Shown: in pieces, positions 44,877 through 56,929 of the stretch
How the letters are laid out: each line of letters opens with the position of its first letter
Position numbering within the stretch: position 1 is the stretch's first letter
Assembly: GCA_029931535.1 (NCBI GenBank)
Contig: JAQPZY010000602.1
Span: forward strand, 62,001-126,000
Source of the DNA: Margaritifera margaritifera
Taxonomy: Eukaryota; Mollusca; Bivalvia; Unionida; Margaritiferidae
Direction: 5' to 3'
Length of the DNA stretch: 64,000 nt
Notes under the pieces: model-generated
Databases searched by the model: none
The model's input: only the letters and a program-made list of their open reading frames with translations
What the model was told of the DNA's origin: nothing
Made by a program: the position numbers and the translations under genes

Positions 44877-46674
44877 AGGTAAAGAAATTGATCGCGAGAC
44901 ATGAGAGAGAGAGATAGAGATTTACAATTGTATTGTAAAAAAGAGTATCTTTCTATTTTTCACACGAATGTATATTGCTATACGATGTTACTAATCAACA
45001 GTCGCATGATAGTTTTTTCCAACTCTGTTTCATTATAAATTTGTATTGTTTGTCTGTATGTAGCTGTTGACTGTCCTTGTTTTACATTAATTTTTTATTG
45101 TTTGTTTCTCTATTTCCTCATGAACGTTTTTTGGATGACTCTTGGGTGAACCTACAGGATTTTTTCGTGTGGATGCTTCCATATATTTTCTTCTCTTCCC
45201 AACCTAAGGACTTTAGAGATTTCCTTACGCCTTTTTTCCTAGCTATAGAGTTAGGTGAAATCATTCTATTTGGAGTAACATTTTAGTAATTTGAGTTGGT
45301 ACTTTTACCTATTTCTTGGTAAATCGATGTTTTCCCTTTAATTCATGTTGAACAAATTATTTGCGTTCGTCAAATACATTTGTAAATGGCTGCTGAGAAG
45401 TTTCAAATCGTTAGATAAAATATCAAATTTTTCAATTTGTATACTATTTTAAAACGCCAACAGTGTAAAAACAGAGTATTCAAAATAATAATAATGAATG
45501 TACACTGAATGTTTTGTAATCTGTGCATTCTTTCTTTTATGTGTTTGTAACTATTACAAAAGTTTATGTCTATCACATAGTTAAATATTATAGAAAAGAT
45601 GTAAAACAGAAAAAATATTAATTAAAGCGAGAGAGAAGCGAAGAGGAGATATGTCAGGAAGTTTTTGATTCCAACTCTCATCAATTAGAAAGTTAGCAGA
45701 TTTATTGTTTTAAATCTTCACTTTTTATTGTGTTCTACTATTTCTCTTTTCAATGGCACTTTATCATTTTTAGAACATTTTTCGCTAGCTTTCATGCATG
45801 TTGTATTTGACGAGTGAAATCATTTTCTGTTCTGCATCAGATAAATCAAAAGAGATTCCTTTCTGCAATAAATTTGTCTGGTTTTGTGAAGTTTAGCCAT
45901 TTTCGGTAGAATCAATTGATGGAACACCAAATATTTGCACCGTCGAATCTGACTTTATATTTTGCTTTAATGCACTTTTGTTTGGTATGCTCATATACAT
46001 GCTATCGGTTTTCTTTTTGCCAATTTCTCAAAAGTTCTTATTACTGTGTCTTTACTTTATTTGGATATGTCTTCTAACAAGGTTTACAATAGCTGTTAAA
46101 CTCTGTAACGTTTTTTTCTGTCTTACATTTCGGGCATATCTGTATCTCCGTTTATTTTGTACTACCTTCTCAATTAATTTGAACTGTTAAAAGTATGCTA
46201 ATATCGTATAATTTATTTAATTTTAAGATGACCATTAGTTGAACAAAACGTTGAGTTTAAAAATGGTGTTAAATAATTTGTAAATAATCTTTGCTTTGCG
46301 TCTAGCCCCAAAACGCATGTTTACATTAACTCTTAATTTGGTTTCGACATAAATTAAAGGATACAAATTAAATAGAAAATATTTAACTCGTGGTAGTATA
46401 CATTTCTCCTATACAAATGGGAATGTATATTACTATCGACTGCTCCCCTGACATATATATTTCATTAAGTCACATGATAACAGAGGTGGTAAATTATCCA
46501 TTTTATTAAAAAGAATCGATTTTGATCTCGGTAATTATAATATTTCTAATGAACTTAAATGGTTTTTCATCGATTGTTCATGATACGCTTAAAACTGTCA
46601 ATAGACTACATTGTCGAACAACCGACCTACATTTTGAATATGTCTCTAGGAATAAATAGTGTTGTAGATGACTA
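44877..46674. other. No gene recognised
   Basis: AT-rich, short ORFs only. No repeat structure seen apart from a GA-rich stretch near 44905. Confidence 0.5.
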
Positions 46675-47680
46675 GAACAAGAAAGAGTTACCCTCCGTCA
46701 GTGTCAATAATTATAGATCTATTGTTAGCACAATTCCAGAAGACATGTTTTAAAACAATTTTATGACTTTTTATCAAAATATAATCTGATTACCCCGTGT
46801 AATTTAGGCTTCCGTCCGAATCATTCCTGCGGGCAGCATTCACTGGCTTGATTGTTTATTGGGTAAAGAATATTGATGACGCAAAATTAACTGGAATTTT
46901 ATTCCTAGACCTACGCAAAGCTGTTGATACTGTTAAGCATAAAGTTTTACTGCATAAATTTTCAGCATATCATGTTACAAAACGCTAATAGAGATGGTTT
47001 TCATCCTGTCTTAACAGTACATTACAAGCTGTGAATTGGAGCGGTGCTGTCTTGGAACTAAAGGAAATTTACATTGGAGTACCACAAGGATAGATTCTAG
47101 GCTCTCTCGTTTTCATTTTATATATACATGATTTTCTAAATTGTTTGAAATTTTATTTAGTATCAATGTATGCAGATGATACATCACATATATTAGTGAT
47201 AAAGATGTTAGTATTGTTAAGGGCAAACTGAAGATTTGCAATGTGCTATGATTGGATGAATGACAATAAACTTAGCTGAAATTTACAGAAAGGTCAGTTA
47301 ATGCTTATCTGCTCAGCACAACGAGCATCCAATGTAGAGAATTATACTTAGAGGTAAATGGTAAAACATTGAAACTGTTATATGTGCCAAATATTTAGGT
47401 GTCTTTATTTGATAATATTTTATTCTGGTCTAACCACTTTGAAACATTCGTTATAAAAGTATGGAACAAAATAGGAATTATAAACAGAATTAGGGGTTTC
47501 AAGTCGGATCTGTTGATTTAAAAAGAGTATAATACAATGCTTTTTACACATTTTATCTACTGTTGTGATGTATGGGGAGAACCCCGCAATTCTTGTTATA
47601 CACAAAGACTATACAGCTCGCAGAAAAGTGCAGACAAAGTAATTATATATGTTCAAGAGTTTAACATCTACATTATCTCT
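46675..47680 (+). mobile_element. Non-LTR retrotransposon (LINE) RT remnant, second
   Basis: Plus-strand blocks in order: NNYRSI near 46705 (family NYRPIS), GFRPNHSCGQHS near 46810, GILFLDLRKAVDTV (46890-46935), GVPQG-stop-ILGSLVFILYIHDF (47075-47135), MYADDT (47170), CYDWMNDNKLS (47250), WNKIGIINRIRGF (47465) and YCCDVWGEPRN (47570). This is the CR1/Rex/RTE-like reverse transcriptase pattern, ending with the LxxLYxxLIxPxxxYCxxVWG region. The catalytic YADD is intact, but many stops and frame changes are present. It is a different element from the one at 5586-6340. Confidence 0.9.
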
Positions 47681-47909
47681 TTTCAACATTATTAGATGGA
47701 AGCGAAATAAGGATTACTTCATTTAGAGAAAAGCTGGTTTTACTTTCAATCACTTAAATAATTTTATTGTTGCTTACCCCGATACAATTTTATAGAACAG
47801 ATTGCAGCATGAGATTATTTACTAATTACATGCATATTTGTTTTAATTGCAGAGCCATAATGTAAACTAGTTGTAAACTAATTATGTCACCCTATATAAT
47901 ATAAAAGAT

Positions 47910-47957
47910 ACTATTATTATTATTATTATTAGTAGTAGTAGTATTATTATTATTAAT
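47910..47957. repeat. (TTA)n/(TAG)n microsatellite
   Basis: ATT triplets, a TAG-triplet interruption, then ATT again. Confidence 0.95.
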
Positions 47958-48002
47958 GAAACGAAAACTGTTTTAATTCCAGATTGATTTTGTAACCTTG
48001 AA

Positions 48003-48278
48003 ATGTACGAAGTTAAAGAGGGAGTGATTGCTAATAACGAGAATGAAGAAAGTAATTATTTTGAATGTTTAAAATACAGTTGTATTATTCTTGTAACTGC
48101 GAGCAATATATGCTCAGTTTATATAGCCAACGACAACTCTAACGTGCTAGATTTTGATAGTCAGAGATCTATACAGACGTCTTCCGAATTAGATACTAAA
48201 ACTCAAAATGTATACATTTGTCTTGATCAGATTACTTTAATGGATATCATTCAAGTTTACTACAATCTCGCCTACTAA
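48003..48278 (+). CDS. Unrecognised ORF, 91 codons
   Basis: Not recognised. ATG-initiated, starting MYEVKEGVIANNENEESNYF, with a hydrophobic middle (IILVTASNICSVYIA) that could cross a membrane, and a polar tail. It lies upstream of the coiled-coil ORF in the same direction. Composition is protein-like, but nothing confirms it. Confidence 0.3.
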   Translation: MYEVKEGVIANNENEESNYFECLKYSCIILVTASNICSVYIANDNSNVLDFDSQRSIQTSSELDTKTQNVYICLDQITLMDIIQVYYNLAY

Positions 48279-48549
48279 AAAGTGTTTCCTCTGTGACTTT
48301 GTTTTACACAATGTTAATGGGCATTATAAACAATTACAAAGAGGTAACATAAACAGGATGAATATAAGCATTACAGTTGAGGATGGAAAAGTAATAGATT
48401 TTCACGGTAAGTCCATAGCTTAAGTATTTCGCTTAGGTCGTGAACAGTAGGTACGGTCCATGGTTTTCAAGTTAAGTAAATAGCGCAAGCAATTACTACC
48501 ACGGAGGAAGAAATATCTTTAAGAGTTCATGGCATTTTTAGTTTAAAAT

Positions 48550-48981
48550 CAACTTATAAAAAGAGGAGAGCCTGCTACTAGACCAATCAATAAACAAATA
48601 TTTAACTCGAATAGCAAATGTGTTACAAATGTAGCTGATCCGATAAAATTAACAGATGCCGCTACTAGGCAGTTTGTGCAAAGCTGTGTTGCTGCACAAA
48701 TACGTAAGACTTCGGAGGAGAATAATCAGAAAGATATAACAACATGGAGAGAGCAAGTAGACGGTACATCAAGAGCTCTTGAACAGAGTGGTATCGAAAA
48801 AGCTATTCACATTGAAGAGTTGCAAAAGCAGATTGACGATAACAAGCAAATGATAATAGATGCACAATACTTGTTTAAGCAGAGATTGAAAGCCCTGTCT
48901 AATGCAATAAAAGTCTTGCAAAATGTTAGGAAGGAATCCGATGAAATAAACAATACTTGTAAGCAATTAAACAAAAGATAA
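48550..48981 (+). pseudogene. Coiled-coil protein with phage tail-fibre-like motif
   Basis: A plus frame is open for about 140 codons. Its N-terminal part reads VTNVADPIKLTDAATRQFVQ, close to the (I/V)xNVADPxxPxDAATKxYVD signature found near the N-terminus of many phage tail fibres and also in some proteins annotated in invertebrate virus-like elements (recalled, not checked). From codon 45 on it is a strongly predicted coiled coil (EELQKQIDDNKQMIIDAQ, then KALSNAIKVLQNVRKESDE). An ATG exists at 48676, inside the motif's downstream part, but the motif lies upstream of it in the same frame, so the N-terminus is probably lost. Further coding-like DNA with stops continues to 50424. Confidence 0.5.
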
Positions 48982-50424
48982 ACTCAGGGATAGATGCATT
49001 AGAGAGCGACATGGAAAAAATAAAAACCTCTTGAAGACTAGTACTTTGTAATTAAAGTTATAACATTTAAGGAAAAGTTTAAATAATAATTTTAAAAAAT
49101 GAGAGATACAAATCTAAGACTTTAAAGGTCCTATCACAAAACTGGAAGATCATATAACTGCCAAACCTAATGCATTATCACAGTTGCAAAATAGAAATGA
49201 TTTAACATAAATAACAAAAAGGTATACGACAAAATAAAAACAAAATCAATGATTGAAAGTATGGTTAGGTCTCTGGGAGCGACATTTGAATTTTCTATCA
49301 CTGATTTTTTCGATAAAAGTTAAATATTTTTAAAAAGACAGACTTTACCAACTGTCAAAAATGAACTACTGCTGGAACAGAAAAATCAAAAACAGAAACA
49401 AAAGAATACCTGGATTGAAAATAAATAATATCGGCGAGGTACAAAGAACAATTTTAAATGATGTGGAACAAAAGTTTACAATAAAAGAAGATTCATTTAA
49501 AACTGAAGTAGATAAGCGGAAGAATCGATACAGTTAAATCAGAAGTAGAAGGAAGCATAGATACTTTCAAAATTGAATTAAACACAGAAATGGGTACGAA
49601 GAGTATTACATCAGTACTAACATTGATGAGATTAAAAAGGTTGGATGAATACAAAAAAGAGTGAGATGATAAACTAATACCTGGAAGTATATTGCTTTAC
49701 GAACATTTTGCACCAGTTAGTCTACCGATCATATATATAGCAAAGAAGTTTGTGGGATGGAGCTTTGCATTGGAAGAGTATAAGAAAGGGGGTTCTTTTA
49801 GACAAGTTCAGCTATAAAAAACCTAAATATATTTTTTCACCTATGCATTGGGTTTAATTGGTGGCGAGAAAAAATACAGTTTTAAAGAATCACGCGCATA
49901 ATATTTAGAAGAGGACCATATTTTACACTATGGCTCCAAATATTACTGTTTCTTCTAATACGCTTATAGGACTTATAAAATCAAAAAGCAGCATTCAAAC
50001 CAAAATTTGTTACCATTCAAAACCGTGAGAAGGAAATGGCGATAGCAGCAGTAATCTTTGATAGAGCAATAGCTAACGGCTTATCATTCAAAAGAATTAA
50101 TTATATGTTTCAATTATTTGCACCCAATGGATATAATAAGACACGATAAAACGTAAAAGAGTTCAACAACAACTGAGCAAAGTCTCTCGACCACCTGATT
50201 GAAAGGTTGAGAGAACAAAGTTTAGAATGCTTATTATAAACATAACAATTTCTTACGGTAGTAGCGATATTTTTAAGCAGAAAAACTACAATATTTGCAT
50301 GACACTCAGAGATGTGTGTTTACCAGTGTATGTGAGAATAAACAAAATAAAGCAAGATATCACTAGTGTAAAATTGAGAATGTTAAGATCAGGAGCGACT
50401 AATGCACAAAACGCTGGTTTTTAA
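48982..50424 (+). pseudogene. Decayed coding DNA, unrecognised
   Basis: Plus-strand pieces with protein-like composition but frequent stops: a second helical stretch near 49240-49320 (MVRSLGATFEFSITDFFDKS), one near 49680-49790 (APVSLPIIYIAKKFVGWSFA, then LEEYKKGG), one near 49845-49890 (LGLIGGEKKYSFKESRA) and one at 50227-50424 (65 codons). They may all belong to one long structural protein following the coiled-coil ORF. No family could be named. Confidence 0.35.
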
Positions 50425-51690
50425 GCTGTTCAGTTTATTGTATACGGAAATAAATTTAGAATATCACTTGATTTCCAGTATCTAACAAATCATTGGAACA
50501 GATCAGAAATTTAGCATACATGTAGTAGTCAGCAAAGCACTGATTCAAAAAAGTGAAACTTTGGCAGAGGTCTTGTTAGTGACAAATATCATTTTAGAGC
50601 AGAGATATCCAAGAGACAATACATCTGAGCTGCTGAAAATTGTACATAACAACAATAAAGAACATTTTTCCAACTTGTTCAAGCTGACTTAGCTAGCTAT
50701 GCATATGTGAAAGGAGGTTATCAGCACAGAACAATATTCATACACAGATAAGACACATATTAAGCTCAGAAATGCTCAACAGATTAATGCTTATATAACT
50801 AGATGACATCTTTTGAGGATTTTGATTTCAACAGAGCATGAAGAAAGAAAGAGATGTTAGGTAAATACTGAACTATGGCCATTTGCTACTCCCCCTCATT
50901 TTTTTTCTATTCCGCCCTTATTTTGGTGACAAGGGGACGCTCCCCCCTTTAGGTAAAATCCTGGCAGCATCTCTGTAACGATTACAAACACACTTTAATC
51001 GTTTCTAAAAAAGTAGTAGACTGCATGTGATACATATGGGTAACGCCAATATTCAATTAAACAAAATAACTAAAAAAACAAAATAATAAACACCTTTTTT
51101 AGTGTGAAAGTGAAAAACAAATGATATTCGTAACATCCATCTCCTAACTTTTAAAATGAATCGAAATGGAAAATGTAACAATATACAATCCAGGTATAAA
51201 TAAATGGTTACTTGTATGAAAAACTTTTTGAGAATAACACATCCAAAAATATTGTTTTTATGAACCCAGATGTACATGAAATATTTATTTTCTCTAATAT
51301 TTCCTATGAAAAGTTCAATACAGTAATACTGTATATACTTTTTCAATTTTACTTTTTTATTTCACTGTTGTATTGAGATCTGATATTTTTGGCGACATAA
51401 CAATATCAAATTATTTTTTTAAAAGAGTAAAACCGATAACAACACAGACAAATGAAGATGTTTATTTCGGGAGAATGGATGTTACAGTGCCCTGAACAGG
51501 CAAAAAAAATTGCTTGTGGTTTGGGGGGGGGGTCGCCTTATTCCTGCAGAAAACAACCACATCTACACAAGATACAATAATTTAATAGCCATACGTATCA
51601 AGCAAGTTGGATACTGTATTGTAGCAGTAATGATAAAAACAAACTGAGTATAAGTATTGTTGCTACCTCTACCAGCTGTTCAAGGGAGAG
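50425..51690. other. No gene recognised
   Basis: AT-rich with decayed open pieces to about 50870, then C-rich patches near 50890-50960 and a G9 run near 51523. Confidence 0.45.
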
Positions 51691-51691
51691 A

Positions 51692-51897
51692 ACCGGTCGG
51701 CATGGCCATGATCGCGCCCGCTTAATATGCAATTGCAACGAGCTCAACGGATTACGACCCTCTCATTGGTCGACTGAAAATGACATACCACGCCGACTGA
51801 TAACCTGATTTTGAATCAACCAATAAGGGAGCAGAATTCCATTGAGTGAGTTATACCTGCAAATTAAGCGGGCGCGATCATGGCCATGTCGACCGGT
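51692..51897. mobile_element. MITE with 40-bp terminal inverted repeats
   Basis: The left end ACCGGTCGGCATGGCCATGA continues through TCGCGCCCGCTTAATATGCA; the reverse strand of the right end (51897-51857) matches 38 of 40 positions. The element is 206 bp with no coding capacity and a GC-rich TIR (GATCGCGCCCGC) unlike its surroundings. High TIR identity points to recent activity. The target duplication could not be decided because ACCGGT itself is palindromic. Confidence 0.85.
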
Positions 51898-52797
51898 AGC
51901 GTGGGAAAATGGTCTGGCATTCCTTAAACGTGTGGTAGTAAGTCAAACTTTGTGTAGGCATAAAAGGTTGAATGCCTGAGCTAAATATCGGTACCAAATT
52001 TATTATGCTATGCGAAGCATAGCTTGAAATATCAGCATCGATTCTTCAATAGGTCGCACGAGAAAGGAGATATGTGTCCTCCTTTGTAGTTTTATATGGT
52101 ACATGTATGACTGATGGGTAAATTGTTAGCAACCATACGAGCCCCTGTGCATGCATCTATCCACTGACCGATACTCCTAATTTTCTTTGTAACGAGCCCC
52201 TGTGGAGGGGGAGGGAAGAGGGGGAAGGCCTGGGATTTTTTTGAGATAAAGAAATCACTGTGGCGTATATCTTGTTGTTGATAATGGATCAACTTTAATT
52301 TCCTAGACCCTTTAAATATAAAATTAAATAAAATTAATATAAGGTTAAGAAAGCGTTGAAATGGATAAAATACGGCAATAGTTTCTCCTAAACCAAAATC
52401 CAGCACCATTTGATGATTATATTGAATTGGTCACAAAATAGTGTATAATGTATCCTTCCCGCGCCGATACATACACAAAACCGCTTTGGTCACCAGTGTT
52501 CTGAACATTTGGTTTTCATTCTTAATTATACGTTGTAGTAACATCCAGCGATTACTAATGTACAAAATGTCTGCATGGCTTTCATCTGATTTTTTATGAT
52601 TAAGAAATACATAATTGTTATTTTATGGCGATTCTGTCTGGATATTGTCATGCAAGTAGGTCCTAAATAGAAACATAAATTAACGTTTTAAATGAAAACG
52701 AAACTAGGTGTCAGAGGTAATCAACCGTACGTAACGCAGGGCTCAAGCTAGACTGGAATTTTAGGGAGAAAAGTGACTTCTCCTTTTAGACAGAATT
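51898..52797. other. No gene recognised
   Basis: Includes a word CGAGCCCCTGTG repeated at 52138 and 52194 near a G-rich tract. The 105-codon minus ORF across it shows no family motif. Confidence 0.45.
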
Positions 52798-52860
52798 GGG
52801 AGAAGTGAGAGCTGAACAGAGAGAAGTGAGAGCCGAACAGGGAGAAGTGAGAGAAAAGCA
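52798..52860. repeat. 21-bp tandem repeat, three units
   Basis: GGGAGAAGTGAGAGCTGAACA repeated three times with few changes, 16 bases before the (AT)n. Confidence 0.93.
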
Positions 52861-52872
52861 AAACATTGCAAA

Positions 52873-52876
<4 letters not shown>

Positions 52877-52951
<75 letters not shown>

Positions 52952-52962
52952 CGCGCGCGCGC
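52877..52962. repeat. (AT)n-(GT)n-(GC)n microsatellite
   Basis: (AT)32 passes into GTATGTGTGTG and then a (GC)5 run. Confidence 0.96.
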
Positions 52963-53346
52963 TTTGTGTTCTCTTATTTTAACCTTGTCATCTATTTCTC
53001 ATTATGTATCTTTGCATTTAACATTGTTTTTAAGGAATATTATATTTTCAAGTAGAACATACTGTCTTGTATGTTCATCGTAAACACATTTAATAAGTGT
53101 ATGAGTGTATCATATTCATATGCAGTGAATTTGGATGAAGATATATATACATCGATGGCTGGATGGAAGGTGAATGTATGAACATACACTGTAAATGAAA
53201 CACACTTTTATTACAATCATCATCATAGTATCATTACACTTCAATTTCATCAATCAATAATTCATAGGAGGTTTAGAACATAAGGTTTTATAACTCACAC
53301 ATCTCTTAAATGTGCTTGAATACATGCAAGCTATCACAGCATAACT

Positions 53347-54037
53347 TTACATTTTGTGTATCTTTCTCACTTTTTCTTCTTTCCACTTTCCAACGGCTTT
53401 GGTAAAGTCAAACTCGTTCATGTTCGGCCCATCCTCAGATATTCGCATAACATATTCAAGCTCTTTTCCGTTTTGTACGGTACTTGGTTTTGATTCTGTT
53501 CTGGGTAAAATAGACACGTTCACAATGAACAGTTGACACGGGAAGTATCACACAGCACTTAAGTAACATAGCCATATTTGGAAGCGTGTCCATGTATTTC
53601 CTGTTGATGATACTTGTACATTCCATTATTGAGTACTGCTGGTATGTTCCTATCACAAGTCTTTTGTACAACCTGTACTTAGCTGTGCACTTTTCCACAT
53701 TAATCTCAATTTGCTGGGCAATGTGTGTACAGAGCTTTGCAATATCTTCCTTGCTATATGTGGCCAAACTACAATCCTTCTCTGCAATTAGAATGTTTTC
53801 TGGTATCAGTACTTGCATAGATTCCAAAATATTGCCCTCCTGAAATCTGTCCATCAAATTTTCAACTATCTGTTCAATATAGTTGGGCATCAGCTTCGTA
53901 ATAACATTCTTTTGGTTCTCATAAAACTTCAACTCGATCTCTGTCACTTTGTCGTTAGAAGTCTCTTCAGCCTGATCTCCTTCACTAAATCCCTCGAATC
54001 CATCAACATTGTCTGATACATTCTCATTCACGACCAC
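53347..54037 (-). pseudogene. hAT transposase C-terminus (ZNF862-like)
   Basis: A minus frame is open for 193 codons from 54037 and, after one frame change near 53480, continues to a stop at 53347. The C-terminal half carries the hAT dimerisation signature: YMDTLPNMAMLLKCCVILPV, then STVHCERVYFTQNRIKTKYR (family: FPxLxxLAxxxLxIPVSSxxxERxFSxxxRIKTxxR). The very end, ISEDGPNMNEFDFTKAVGKW, then KEEKVRKIHK, matches the tail of ZNF862-like hAT proteins. The upstream half (YENQKNVITKLMPNYIEQIV) fits the preceding helical region. The N-terminal zinc finger and catalytic D residues are absent, so it is a fragment, but fresher than the other transposases here. Confidence 0.85.
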
Positions 54038-54548
54038 TTTCTCACTGGACGGTCGTAGGCCTATAATTTCGCATAATATAATTTTCTAGAACATTTTGTC
54101 GTGTGTCCTATCTTTATATATACCATTTTTAGTGGACAGTTTTTAGTTTTCGACCTTAACATCAGTCTATAAAGAATCATTACAGTTTTGAAAAATCATT
54201 CCAAATTCAGAGATAGGAATTATTTAAAATATTCACTGGATTTTAAAAGTGCTCATATACTTTTGGATTTTGGATATTGAATTGATGATTTGGGGATTTA
54301 TGTGAACTTATTCAAAGATATTCTGGAGTACTTCATTTTGGCACATCATCACATTAAAAACTACTGACACATCAGACGTTAAAGACTATTGGTACATCAG
54401 CACATTCAAGGATACTGAAATACATTCGGAACATTCCATATTTATGACTTGTGATTAGGACACTTAAGATTATTGGATTATTTGGATTTTAATTCACGTT
54501 ACAGTAAGTGTCTTTAACGACAAGCTGAAAAACAAATACGGAGATTGA
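54038..54548. other. No gene recognised; weak ~26-bp repetition
   Basis: Between 54335 and 54440 a phrase like TGGxACATCAxxACATTxAA recurs about four times at 25-27 base spacing. Confidence 0.4.
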
Positions 54549-55060
54549 ATGAGATTGCTAGCAACCGATACTAGTTCGCTATGCATTCATGTTGATGCGA
54601 ACAATTGTTATGACGACACGAAAGAGAACATAAGGTTTTACGATACAAGCGATTATCCCAAAGAGAACGTCTACAACATCCCTCAAATAAATAGATACCC
54701 GGCGTTTTCAGACATGAACATTCATGCATTCCGAAAAGAAAATTTGATGGTTAACGATACAAATTGTATTCGTTCAAAACTGATCATGATGAGACGAAAT
54801 TTGCAAAGGCATAATTAAAAGGCGTAATCAAAAAGAATTTCAAATTCGAAATGTACAAGGACTGCTTGTTTAATCCCAAAGACAACGATCAACAAATGAC
54901 ACTACTCAGGTCGTATAATCACGATATGTACACTAACAAAATTAGCAAAGTGACTGTATCCTGCGATGATGACACACGTTATTTTTTTGGCAGGATAAAT
55001 ACATTACCATGCGGCTATACATTACCAGAGTGCTTCAGTTACATGTACAATTTAAAATTT
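54549..55060 (+). pseudogene. Fragment of a second protein-primed DNA polymerase
   Basis: Plus strand. It begins at motif C, LLATDTSSLCIHV, where the family has (F)TDTDSL; the second catalytic Asp is Ser. NIRFYDTSDYPKENVYN follows (family FDxSxYPxDHxxY). After a frame change near 54825 it continues with GVIKKNFKFEMYKDCLFNP, then LLRSYNHDMYTNKISKVTVS and CDDDTRYFF. This order is typical of the C-terminal palm/thumb of an invertebrate Polinton/adintovirus-type polymerase group distinct from the one at 33-37 kb (TDTDSL against YFDTDS; different spacer). Nothing of the exonuclease or N-terminal half was seen upstream. Dead by mutation and truncation. Confidence 0.8.
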
Positions 55061-55102
55061 ACGAATTGTTTCAAATCAATTAAATACCAATGTAAAACAT
55101 GA

Positions 55103-55890
55103 ACGTGATAAATTCGTCTATTCTAAGCGAGATGTGTTGGAATGGTATATGTCAAATCAAAATTTGAACAGACATCCCCAAAAATTTAAAACTATCCTAG
55201 ATATGAAATACTTGAAAAGGGCAGAAACGAACGCAGAACTTGTAAAATGTTTGTGTTCCTAGTAGATCTTAGTACAATACCATGAAAGAGTTTAGTATCT
55301 CCTCGCTATTTAGCTACTAAAAACTTCGACGCATCAAAAATGACGAAAAACAAATACCATTACACCTACAGTATAAATACGGTTCCTGAAAGAGTTACTA
55401 GTACAAATACTACTTGCCGATGAGTAGGGAAAATAAAGATGCTTTTACCTGAAGAACCATCTTATATTATAGGAGGAGACCCAATTATATACATGTAGAA
55501 CTTGAATGATCAAGATAACAGGAATATAGCTATTGACAAAATTGAAAGGCAGATGAATAACCCTTAATAAATAGCGAAGTATCTCTAAGAGAATGTCAGA
55601 GTTAATTAAACTCGCGAGTGATAATAGCTTGATGACAAGCACAAATGGAGAGAATAGAATACAATTAGTCAAATCCACGTACAAAGTTACAAACCTGCTC
55701 AACAAAGACACACCAAGCCTCATTCTACAAGCATTGTTGAGAAATGTCAGGTGATGCGTAAATCATTTATTCGATGAGATAAGTAAACTCGAGGACGAAT
55801 TAGAAGATACAAAGCAACAACTGGAATACCTTAATTCCTAATATTCAGAGAGCAGGAGAAACTTTTAAACCACCTGAAAATTAGATGGAA
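55103..55890 (+). pseudogene. Decayed coding DNA after the second polymerase
   Basis: Plus-strand open pieces: near 55105-55260 (DVLEWYMSNQNLNRHPQKF, then KYLKRAETNAELVKC), near 55595-55755 (MSELIKLASDNSLMTSTNGE, then STYKVTNLLNKDTPS) and near 55770-55840 (DEISKLEDELEDTKQQLEYL). All are charged, helical and lysine-rich. Probably small genes of the same virus-like element; none recognised. Confidence 0.35.
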
Positions 55891-56929
55891 CCGACTAATA
55901 AAAGACATCAAAGAAAGGTTCTTGCGGTACACCAAGCAATTTGTGCAATACAACAAGTCATTGTAACAAAAGTGAATTTGTTATATCTGAAAATTATTCT
56001 AATCGTAAATCGTAAGGAGGCTACTTTAGTCTACTTTTGTACCTTCATTTTCAGCTTGCTAAATTTAGGAACTATACGCGCTCAAAACAGTTTTATAACA
56101 TACTATAGTTAGATTTATCCAGCAATCATAATTGCTTTGGCAAAGTACGCCAGAAACTCTTAGGTGCGCGGTTGCATCGAGCTGGATTGTATCATAATGC
56201 ATGTGCGAAATTTCCCATCGTCTCACATAATTAGTGTGTTGTAGGAAGTTCACAAGAGGCTTTAGGGCGTACATAAATATCAATATTATAATAAATGAAT
56301 CATACCATAATTATTAACACACAAAGAAGCATTATGTGGGTTTTATATTTTCCTGGTATGACGGACTTTTTGAACAACACAATTGGACTATTGAAAAGTG
56401 GAAGAAACAGTTTTCTTAAGAACTGTTAGTGCTACTTGTAAGCAAATGGCTATACAAGTATTTTTTTAAAGACAGTAAGTTAGTGCTTCTTTGCAACCTA
56501 ATGTTCTTTTCCAAAATGGAATGTACGCTATTTCGTCTTCTACTGGAACTTAAAAAGTGATGTTTAATTAACATATGATGAAATGATTAATTCACTGGAT
56601 TCGGCTTAATATATGACCAAATGCATCTGAGTTCATTGTGATGATTTTGTAACCACTTTCGAACGACTTCATGAGGAAAACCCAAAGAAAGTAAAGAAAG
56701 TAACTGTCTGAACGAGGAGGTCCAAATGTTATAAGGTGTCTATCTGTATATCTGTCTATCTATCTATCTATGTCTGCCTGTCTGTCTGTCTCATATCTCT
56801 ATTCTCATAAATATATAGAAATACTAATCTGTATTCAAAATTGTTATAGAATCTAGGCATCATTTTGTCATTGCTATTTCTTCATGTAGCTTATTGAAAA
56901 TTAGTATGTGTGTCATGAAACTAGATTTG
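55891..56929. other. No gene recognised
   Basis: AT-rich; CTATCTATCTATCTGT/CTGTCTGTCTGTCT tetranucleotide run at 56745-56792. Confidence 0.5.
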
